A stretch of DNA of 64,000 nucleotides from Limnephilus marmoratus (Eukaryota; Arthropoda; Insecta; Trichoptera; Limnephilidae): the NCBI GenBank assembly GCA_917880885.1, contig OU862908.1, positions 53,341,819-53,405,818 on the forward strand, written 5' to 3'. Position 1 is the stretch's first letter. Each line of letters starts with the position of its first letter. The notes under the pieces were generated by a model, which saw only the letters and a list, made by a program, of their open reading frames with translations, searched no databases and was not told the DNA's origin. Positions 42,401 to 54,400 of the stretch are shown piece after piece. A program made the position numbers and the translations under genes.

Positions 42401-45400
42401 TATTGCAACGGAATATATGCAAGTCTTCCAAAATATCAAATTAACAAATTACAATCCGTTTTCAACGCTGCGGCAAGACTTATCACCGGCGTATCAAAAT
42501 ATTCCCATATTTCAGAGCATCTCAAAAATCTACACTGGCTTAAATGTCCTGAAAGGATCCAGTTTAAGCTCTGCTGGATGGTATTTAAGTCCCTTAATGG
42601 AATGGCTCCGGCTTACTTATCGGAATTGTGTATTCCAGAAATTTCCAATCATCGACAGTCAACCCTGAGGTCAGCAGCGTCATCAGCTATCGGAAGGTTA
42701 AAGGAACCAAAGCGCACACCAGATACTAAGTTCGGTGAGCGCGCTTTCGGAGTGTCAGGACCTAAAGCCTGGAACGGACTGCCACATGACTTAAGAATGA
42801 TCACAGACGCGGCGGAATTTAGAGCTAGACTTAAAACTCACCTTTTCAGACAGTCGTATCCATAAACTCAAAATCTTTCACCTTCACTTTCAATGCCCGC
42901 GACACCGTAAATAACTAACCTATAAAAACATGGAAAAAAAAAAAAAAAAAAAAAAAAAATGTAACCGTTTGTGAAGGTCATTTCATGAACATTCTCCAGC
43001 CCTAAAGATTCCGAAATTCCTCAGTATTTTAAAATAAATACCAACTATACTTTTGCCACTAATCTCCAATAGTCCTAAATTCTCCAGTATTTTAAAATAA
43101 ATACCTCTACTTTTCTATTCACAAATGTAATAGGTACTAACAGCGATGAGGGTAGCAAATAATGTAAAATCACGCAATGTCCAGTGTGTTAACTGTAATG
43201 TCCTCCGCGTGCAAGGCCGTATCTTCTCCAAGCATAAACTTATAATTAAAGTGTGTTTACCGGAAGTGACCTGCCAGGTAAGTATATTTCTGTATCCATT
43301 TGTAAATAGTAAAATCAGTTAGAAATTAAGCATTCCTAATAAATTGTACAGCGCCCTTGAGGTGATTTTTCACAAAAACGGCGCTTTATAAATTATCCAA
43401 TTATTATTATTTTTATTATTATATAGCACCGTTCAAGTAAAAATCACCTCAAAGGCGCTGTGAATTTTACTTACTGGGCTCTAACTTTAAACTGAAACAT
43501 GAATACTTACCTGACATTACCAAATTTATTATAAATTTATTTATGTTATACGATTATTCTGCCGAAGAAACCATCGGATTTGATTGTTTTGATTAAATTG
43601 TGGTGTATACAAAGTGATTTATTTTCATTAAATTTATTCATCCTTATTGTGTTATTAGTAGTACAACTTCATTTAAGATGAAGCCATAGTAAATAATGCA
43701 AAATAATACGTTTTTGTTTTGAAAATTTGATCGCTTAGAAGTGTTGTAGATGCTTCAATTAAATACTGCGTGTAGAACATACCTTGGCCCTTAAAAATAT
43801 CGGTCATTTTTTTTATAAAACTTTTAATAAGCCTATAAAAAAATAAAGTATAAGGTCTAAAAAACACACTTTCAAGTCCAAACTCTCCTATTTATAAACC
43901 CCTTTTCGGTTATGGTTTCATTGTATAATGTGGCAAATTCAGTTTATTTTATAATGATCGCAAAAAAAGTTGATATTTACACACAATCTTCCCAAAATAA
44001 AATAAAATATGCATTTTCGCGTTGTTATTTTACAATACGGCCGCTAGTCGACGAATTCGGTTTTTCAAAGTGAACCCTATGGTGTCCACCGAAGAACTAC
44101 TGTTGACGCCATAGTCGGCAAACCTCAGTCACGCCCCGAACTCAGCGGGAGATGGACGCGTCACTTCGCGTCGCTTGATTTCGTGAAATCAATTTTAAAT
44201 TTCCGTTTTATTACAATAAACAATGTGTAAAACAGGAATTAATATTTTTTACAGGCCTTTACGAAATCAACCTGTAAAACAAATCTCTCAAATACCTTTT
44301 CCAACCTTTCCAAAAGCTTTTTCTCAAGTATTTTTAAACTCCTCCCATAAAGGGCGTGAATTCCGATTTCGATTTTTTCCTGAACTAGTGGATCGCCTTA
44401 ATGAATAAAATTAAGTAAATCTAATTTAATAATGTTAAGAATTAAGTTCCTCAAGAATTTTGGTGTTAATATTATGACATGTAATGCAACTGTGGTTAGG
44501 CCACATTGACACAACTTATTAAATTGATTTTATTTACCCCAATCCCGTTTTAATTTGAGTGATTATTAATATCACCAGAAAAAAACCGATTTACTTAAAA
44601 AATTATTGAGGGAAAATTTTTGATTTTAGTCCTTTTTAAAGAATGTGTCTTATTTGTTTTATAATGATGTGAATACTGTTTTGGTTGTTATATCCTTATA
44701 CAATATCTCTGGATGATATCTTCATATAGTAAGTACCAGGACCTGCACTCTCCAGTGATGATTATCTTTAGAAACTATAGGACGTTTGATTGAAAGACTT
44801 CTGTTCTTGAATTATACAGTGACTGTTTATTGTCGTATTGTAATTATAATAACACTTCTGAGGACAAACGTCCTTTCAAGCTGATGGCTTGGTTTGATCT
44901 GAAGAGCTCCTGAAAAAGACTTTGTAATTCTACCTTCGGTCACCTTCAACACACTCGGCAACGAGACCGTGAGACCCGAAGAGCCCATACACTATAATAT
45001 AGTAAAGTATGTACTAGATCGTAGACTATTCTGATACATTTCTATTCTGTTCTGTTCTATTCTGATAAATTTCATTCTGATTTCTGTCATGTCTTTAATC
45101 TTTCCTAAATCTTGTGACAATTTATTACAGGCTTTAGGGCCTGACACTCCAAAAGCATGCTCACTGAACTTCTTATCTAGTATGCACTTTGGTTCTTTCA
45201 ATCTGTCAATAGCTGATGACGTAGCTGATCTAACAGTAGGTAAACTGAATTTGAATTTCAGGAATGCACAGTTCCGATAAGTAAGCCGTTGTCATTCCAT
45301 TAATTAATGATTTAAATACCATCCAGCAACGCTTGATATTGATTCTTTTTATATATATGAGCTGAGATGTGATTATCGAGAAGCTGTGAAATGTGGGAAT

Positions 45401-48400
45401 ATTTTTTAATGTTAAACCACAATTTAACATGTAATCGATGTATCTGATTGTGAGTGCGAACTTTTTTCGTAGGGTCTTTCGTAACATACTTAAGGGTTTG
45501 TGATCAACTTACTCCCTGAATTTCACATCTTCAATCTTAAAGTAGAATCATTCTCTTACGAAAGTAACCCTCAGAGAACACAAACAGCAGTATTCTAGTA
45601 CGTGTATAATACTCCATTATGCTACATCTCACTTGATGGAGGGTGAAACGATAAGTCAAGTCACTGAGCTGAAAACATGCCAAGGGGGTAGGTTTTGATA
45701 ATCCTTCAAACATTCTCCAATTGAATGAAACCAAAAGATTTGTTTTGATTTAGAGATGCTTTAATAAATTATTATTCCGAAACAACACATTAAACTTACC
45801 CCGGGAAACCTAAAAATACGTTGTTTTTCCCGAGTTTATTAAATTGAACTTTACGAAGGTAATCATTTCAAGTGAAATCGGAAAATTTTAATTTCCCAAG
45901 AGGAAAACGGTATCGTGCTTTTAAATCACGTTTGAGAATCAATTCTCAGATCTCGTCTTAACTGAGAAAATGGCGAGACATTCGATGATAATAGAATATG
46001 AATGTTTTACACACTTGAGGTGTTACCTGGTCGATATTAAATCGTACTTCAAGTAGCTTAAGCACGACGACCACTTTTTCCATAATATTTTCCGATTCAC
46101 GTCAAGTTTATTGTAGCATTGTTTTATTTTTAACGGCAGAGCTGGAACTCTCAATAGGATTGTGGGAAAGTAACAGATTTCTAATTTGTGAGGTTTGTAA
46201 ATTTAATATGTAAATTTATTTTATTTATGTAAATTTCTATGAAATAAAAAGATTAGATTTCAATATAACAGGCACCAGTATATTTCATATAAAAAATAAC
46301 AATGTTGCCCTTTTGAGGGGCCGGGTTTCACATCCCCAAAAACATAATCAATTCAGAAAATTTAACACGAAAATAATTAAGCAGAAAGAAATATCGTACC
46401 TACGGACCTGTTATTTGATAAAGATCCATGGATCTTTATCAAATAATTTCAACACTGACACGAACTCTTAATTAACTTCAAGATAGCGCGTTTAGGAACC
46501 GCGGGACGTATTCTCGCGCAATCTCCAGGAAGGGAACCGGGAAAGACCCCAAGGAAGGCTACAGAGAATGAGGACCCCTCGCCAGGGAGTAGGATCGAAG
46601 ATCAGCACCAGTGCTCCGGTTGGGCCCACCGGATAAAACACGATTACCGTCAGCACGCCTCATCAGGAAACAAACGCTGGGTATCCGTCACAAATATGAG
46701 GAGCCACGACCGTACCAGGTCATAAGGACTCTCCCTCGCGAAGCTCTTCAATATGCCAGTTGCGATTATGTAGGTAATTTACAATATGTATCGCGGCCAA
46801 AAATAGGTTTCAATAACGGCGACCAATCACACCCGGAACAATGCGAAAGAAGTGATCGCGAAAAGATCATCGTCCGGCTCGCGATTAGAATAGTTAATAT
46901 AATTTTTAACGAAGGGATTAACCCATTATAAAGCAAGACTATCACATGTTAACAACACAAACTATCATGTTAGGTCACAAGTCGACTCCCGGTACGGCGG
47001 TAATTCAAAAAGCCAGCAGAAACGGAAATCGTTTTTAAAAGAGTTGCCAGTCTAAGAAAAAAAAACAAAGCTGTTCTACATACAATTAAATATGCAGCCA
47101 GATGGAGGATAAGGAAGTCAGTATAGTAGTTATTACTGGTGCAATAACTATTATTGCAATAACTATACGTGTTAAGGGATGCAGTTGTCTTACTTTAACC
47201 AATGCGCGGCAGTTGATATCTCCGTTATTTTTTAGGAAAATATTTGAACATTTTAGAATGTACTCTTGAATTTATGTATAAAATGACCTCAATGTACAAA
47301 TAAAATTTATTTATTCTGTGCGCGTTAAAAAAAATCATGAAAATCACTAAAAATACGTTGTCCTGCAACTATTTAAAGCCCCCCCGAGCAAAATTAAAAA
47401 AAAATATTATGGTTGTTACGAATGTTATGATGCTTACCTTACACACAACGTAAAAATCGCGCTGTTTATGTCGTTTTAAATCGTTTATGACACACCCAAA
47501 TCTTTCAAGAAAAGCTGAAAAATTCAATTTTGTATTCGGTGACTCAATCCAAAATCTAGATCTAAGTTTATTTGTATAAAATGTAATATGTTTTTATGGG
47601 TTAAGAATTGTTTTGAGATGTACCACACGCTTAGATTTTAACTTTTCCCTAATTTTGTAAATGTTTTCCTAATTTTATGCAAATATATAACTTTTTTCAA
47701 GTTATGTTTTCTTATTTATTATAAATGTACCTTTAAAATGTCTTAGGATATTTTTATGTCCTAACATAAGTTAAATGTTGGCTTTCCAATGTAATTTTAG
47801 CCTTTTTTTAGAATTGCGCACTACGAATTTTTTTTCTACGTTGTGACCTGAGGTACACTACAATGTACCTTCGGCAATTAATAAACTAAGCACTAAAAAA
47901 ATATTAAAAAATATTTTATTCTTCTTTAACTCATATAATACAGAATAAGACAAATTTTTTTTTCAGGTGCTTGGTTTGGCCTCGGGTCTCAAGAGGTAAT
48001 AGCGTAACGTGCAAAAAGTATTAAAAACCTAAAAAATTTTAATTGGCGCTATCTGTGGATGCGTAGAAATGAAGGCATTGAAGAAGAAACAAAAACAAAA
48101 AAAAATGTTTGTGCAGTGACCTCGTTAAAGTATGTACTGCTAAAGTATTAAATTAACTTTAGCACAAATTTTACCAATGGTGTGAAATCTTTTTATTAGT
48201 TAACAATATATCACAACACTTTGCAAATTAATGTTTACTTTAGAATGTACGGTTGAATTATTTTTGTAATTCTATGAAGTAAAGAGCAGATGGATAATAA
48301 TATTAATTTAAATATTTCACGAATTAATTTATTTGGAACAAGCATTATCTTATTCACCTACAAAATCTATTTGTACCTACCCATCATGACGCAATTTGAT

Positions 48401-51400
48401 ACAAACCATTTTATTCTAATGTACGTACCGACTAATATGTTTAAACTAACAACTACTATCTAACGTATATTTTTTTTAGTGCACAAATGATTATTATGTG
48501 TATAAAATCCATTTGATTTTCTGATTATTGTTGATATTGCCAACAAGGCAATTTGAATAAAATTTCTTTGTAGTGCATAATATCCATTTCCTATCAATAG
48601 GAAAACGCGTGCTATCAAACCGCTAAGGGTTGTTGCTGCTGAAAATGTTTCACACTTACCCTTATTTTCGAATTCAATTTCTTTTTAGTACCTACACGGA
48701 GCATCGTTAACTGGGGGATGGAAACATTATTTCCAATTCAAATACAACACAGCGAGATATCGAGATTACAGAATATTCTACCCCTGGCAAAGCACATATG
48801 TTGAAATATCAAATCTAGATGACTCGGCGTCATAAATATTTGATATCTTCATTTAAAGATAAAAGTTTATGTGTCCTTGATAGGGTGGAAACCTAAAACT
48901 TTATGTGTCCTTGATGGGGTGGAATCCTAAAACTTGTCCTTGATGGGGTGGACACTTAAAATACAAAACCGATCGACTATTATTTCAATGAATAATATAT
49001 AGTAGTCATTTGGTAGTTTTCCGAGAGTTTTGAAAATTGGTAATTTTATAGATTTCGATGTGCTCTTTCCGAATTTCGACTTTGCCACCTCGTATTTTAC
49101 CGCCATATTGGAAAAATGCCACCTAAAAGCAGTTTTTTGGCAATATCTCCTTTCCGACTCATTTTACAATAAAAACAGTTTATGCAAAATATAACTAGAG
49201 ATAATTACCTACAATTTACGTATCCTCATTTTTTCATAAAGTCAATAGTTTAGGTGTACGAGCGTCGCAAAGTGGACTCCAGTTTTGGCCAAAAAACTCA
49301 TTCTCCCGGAAAACTTTCCCGGTTTATTAGTGTCCTGATGAAATGAATAAATTAATCTAATTATTACACCATTATTGATATTAACGAAAATGTTTTATAT
49401 ATAGAAATTAAAGTCTATGCCTTGTATCCCGATGACGGAACCATTGGTTTTGGAACATGTCGATTATTTTGATTAAGTATTGTTGTACGAAAAGCGATTT
49501 ATTTTCATATTGAATTGTTTAAAAATAATACATTCATATACAAATAATATAAGTAGGAGAAATGTAAGTAAACAAGTACTTAATATTATGTACCAACTTA
49601 CATTGTTCATCGTTTGGGTGCCTCATCATTGTATCTCTTATTCGCTACTAAACCTGAATTGGGCTATCACGGCATTATGGAGGATAACAGCGAGCAGATT
49701 ATCGTAAATGATATAACTAATCTTGTTGATCTAAAGATCTGGGAGATTTTATGAACGGTCAAGGCAGACTGTCGTAGAAAGATGAGAGTTGGTGCTCAGA
49801 AAATTTGAAAAGCAACCGTAGTAAGTTTATTATTCCTTTTGATGATATAAATTATTACTTGGTCGTTCAAATTCAATCTCGGCACGTAAAGGTTCTTGAA
49901 AACAATTTTAACTTTTTGGAAAGTGCTAGAGACACAATATTTCATTGAGGTTTTGAAAGGGTAGGTTTCGCATAAGTATCAGGTAAAATAATAAACACCA
50001 AATAAGTCCTTCTTCAAACTTTGCAAATATACGTTGTGGTGTCATTTTTAATTAAATGAAAACAACTAATTTTGTAAAGACCACTTTATAATAATAGTCA
50101 GAAGTATACTGGAATTTGCATCGCCTGTCTGGAATCCCAAAAAACACCCAACACGTCAATAATATAGAGCGCATAGAAAATAAATTTATTAAGTATCTCG
50201 GTTACAAGTACAACAATAATAATATCTGCACTCTCCAATCCCTAAAATCCAGGCGAACGGTAGCTGACACGACATTTCTCCATAAAATAATACATAACGA
50301 AATAGACTGCCCAGAACTTCTATCCCAAGTAAATTTTAACATCCCATCTAAAAGAACTCGCCACACCAACCTTTTTTACACAACCAGTAATAATACGAAC
50401 GCTGCAGCCAACTCCCCCATTTCCCGCATCCTTCAAAGATTCAACTCATTTAAAAAAAACCACGAATACCGATTCCCTCCCTCTATTTAAGAAAAACATT
50501 TCTAGCACACTGAATTCGCACACATAACACACACATCCACACACATCCATACACACACACATACAAACACTCACACAAACCCCTCTCCTTCAATAATTTA
50601 CTAACTTAATTTAGGTAAAATGTACAATTTATCACATAAAAACATAACTATATAACAGCGACATGTCATTGGTACCAATTATTGTGGTAAATTCTATAAC
50701 TTTGGAACTATTTTCTACTATGTAATTGTGTACTGTTTGTTTCTGCAAAATAAAATAAATAATCAATATGTTTCGTAAACCACGTTTTTTCCGTTAGAAT
50801 GAGATTAATATTAACCTATTAATATAAGAAAATTGGTTTTCGAGAAATGTTGATAATATTGATTGTATAGTGGTTTTTACAAAGTTATTTGTTTTCATTT
50901 AACCAAATAAAGTCATTTAAACAACATAAGGTTCCACCAAATGCGTGCGTTCGCAAATTTGGCAAGTGAAGAAAAAAATGGCATGTATAATAGTCATTTT
51001 TTTTTCTCAAGACATTTTTTCATTCACAATATTATAAAGGTCTTTTGACTTGTGAGATTGTTTTCACGTGTAAAAGTCACACGTTACCTGCTAAAGTAGC
51101 GCACGCGTTTTTGGCATTATTGTTGTCTAACGCGCGTGTTCGTAGATTTATGTAACCACTATCCTGCAGGTAGTTTTAAAAGTGGGAAGTGGCGTGAAAA
51201 CCCTTTTACGCTTTGAAAAAGATTCTACTTTTTTCATGTCATTATAAAAACATTTAGCGCATTTACATATTTCGAACTGCGAACGAACCCGGAATAATCG
51301 TTCATTTTGATTGAATTCTACCACAAAAAGGGTCGAAGGTTAATATATCTCCCTTAGAAAGGTTGATTTGCCTCACACTTCTGGACAACAGCTTTCATGT

Positions 51401-54400
51401 ATCTATACTAGAGGTGGGTAAGTTCTGCATTTTACCGGAAGCCTCCGAGACTTGCCTCCTCTTAAAAGTACACGGGTTCTAGGAGCAGGTCCCGGGTCCG
51501 AGTTCTTAGGTGCGGACACTGCGGACTGAGCACTGAATGTTGTTGCGGTGCACCGAACCGGGACGCACGGGTTCAAAGAACTTGGAGCCAGGACCTACTC
51601 GTAGAACCCGCACGACAACTCAGAACCCTGGAGCAGGACAAGACCCACACGAGGGCTCGGACCCGTCACCCGTGCAATGTAGGTACATTCAATGGACCTA
51701 CATTGCACGGGCTTTTATTGAGAATTTAAATAAGTAAATTAGCTGTAATGCTTTATTATAAATTATTATTTTATAATGCACTTCACCCGTTGAGTAACAA
51801 TACCAATATACGCTCTAATTGAAAATTACTCCGTGTCTAGTCGAATATTCTAAACAATTCCGCGATGACGTTAGGCAGCAGTATACTGTTACGCCAAGCG
51901 GTCAGGCACGTGCGTGTTGATTGCCGGCCGGGGTCGGAATGACTGAAGACTGAATGAGGAATGTATCGTGGTTCGTGAGTCGCGGGGGTGGGAGGGAGTG
52001 ACAAGAGTGGCGGGTGTTTGTCGCGGTTCACGACTTACGTCGCTCGGACCAAGATGCATACTCGTACTCGGCGATCTCGGGACTTGTAATTCGAATCTGC
52101 GCCGCGGCTTCGCGCTGCGGCGTTGAGTAGCTCGAGTGTTTCACGATTCACGCAGTTCCAAGAACCCGACACTCGCCGAGACTCGCGACTCGTGAGTGGA
52201 GTGGAGAGTGTAGCGCTTCGGGGACACCGGACGGTTACTACTACTCAGTCACTAGACTCACTTCACTCACTAGTACCGGAGTACCTCGCCTCGCGGCGAA
52301 CACGGGGACACCCGCCGGCCGGTGGAGGCATCCGAGTTTTTCGGGTTTGGAAATGAGCCCGAGTTCCGGGACAGGGTTCTCTTGGAGTAGTCGATTTGAA
52401 AAAGGAGTGGGAGTAGGAACCGCTTCCCGCAAAGGAGCGGATCACATGAGCCCATTCCAGCTGAACTGACACATCGCTAATCTATACTATACTACCCAAC
52501 CAGTTCACCATACAAAGGAACCATGGCAAAAATTTAAATCTCACAAGAGTCTATTCTGGGAGATTGCAACTTATCGAAAAATACAGCTCACCAAAAACAC
52601 GCCCCCACTTCCAGAACATTAAATTAGTTTTTACATAGGTTAGGTTGGGTTGGATTAGGTAGCTGATTGCCTCGTTGTTTTTAGTTAATAAATCAGTTTA
52701 AAGTAGTTTGATAAATCCCATTAAAAAAACGGTTGTCTTTGCGCCCTGCGTAAATGTAAATTGGTTGAATTTAAAAGACATTTTCTAAATTGGAACGGAT
52801 TATGAAAAGAATTCAGTTGCTAGTAGATACAAAAAAAAAATTTCATTTTCTTAATTGGAACTGATTTGTCAAGAATTCTCATTATTCCGCGATTTTAACA
52901 GGGAATAACAAAAAATATGTAATTTTAAAATCAAAATCTGGACGTTTTGACTCTTTTCTGAAAAAAAAAATTGATTCAAAAAGATTGTTATTTTATCTAG
53001 TAAAGTTATGTTTTAAATTTTGAAGAAATATGTTAATTTTTATTATAATAAAGTTATAATCGTTGGCCGTTGGCAGATTTTTAAAATTTTCAAACACGGT
53101 TGTATTATACAATTCACATTTCAAATCTTATAATCACAGTAAACTAAATTATCTGGGAAAGGTACTTCTTTATTAGTTTTGAGTTACAATTTGTTTTATT
53201 CTATGCCTGTCTCACTAGGAGAACCTGTGTTGAGAGCAGGCGCTTAGCATGAGTAGTTTATAATAATAACACATACAAAGTACAAATAATAATAATAATA
53301 TTTGGCTGATTTATAAAGCGCCGTTTTCATGAAAAATCATCTCAAGGGCGCTGAAATACGAAATAACACAATATTACAAGTAACAGTTAATCATCAACGT
53401 AAAATTGAAAAAATAAATACTTATAAGTTAGTTTTGATATAATCTTTGATGTTGGATCTATTTTGGCTGGTAATCCAGGACTTGGTGTCAGATTTATATT
53501 TAAGATACATTGTGTTCAAATAAAATCTTTAAAAAAATTCACCCACGTGATTTGCGACGAAAATACTTCAGTTTATCTTTTCATTTACGGCCTTAAAAAT
53601 GCATTTCAGATTTTTACATACTTATATTGATTAGACGTTATAGAAAAATTAAAAATATTTACGATCAAAAAGTAATTAAAAATAGTACGAAATGTTTAAA
53701 ATTTAATAAAATAAAATCGGTATTCATATATATGAGAATAATCAATCATTCTCATCGGAACCATCCTACACAGTTGCAAGGGTACCACCGCAAAACCATC
53801 TTTCGAGGAAATTTTAATTCTCGGCCGCCGGTTAATAAGTCTTCGCTAGTATATTCCTAACAACTTAACCTTATGTGACATATTTTATTGTTCTTAACAA
53901 TAATTTCTAATTGCTCACAAATGGAAATATGTCTTTTGGTTTTACGTGACACAATCGGAACTAATAATTATTATTCTGCTACTCATTTATTAACGATTCT
54001 GCGGTCCAGAAAATTGGGACATAATTCCTGGGGGCAACCTTTGGGATTAAAAGGGAAGTTCTAGATTGCTTAACAGGCGACAGTTGTGAGGGATCGCTTT
54101 AATCGAAATGATGTATTATTTTAGGCGAACATTTTTAATCCTTTTTGGCCACATCTTTGAAACGTTAAAGTACCTACTCGATTCCGAAATTTTAATTCAA
54201 ACGCAGAGTTTGCTTTGCAAGTTTAAAGCTATGGTTGAGCGCCCATTGTTCGTAATAACAGCGATTTTATAAAAGTTATATTTATTAAATATTTTTTTAT
54301 TTGCTTGAATTTGATGAACAACAATAAATTATCCGTACATAAGAAATAAAATTAATCGTTACATAGAAAAATTTATGTTTCTTTGTTGGTCCAGTATGCG

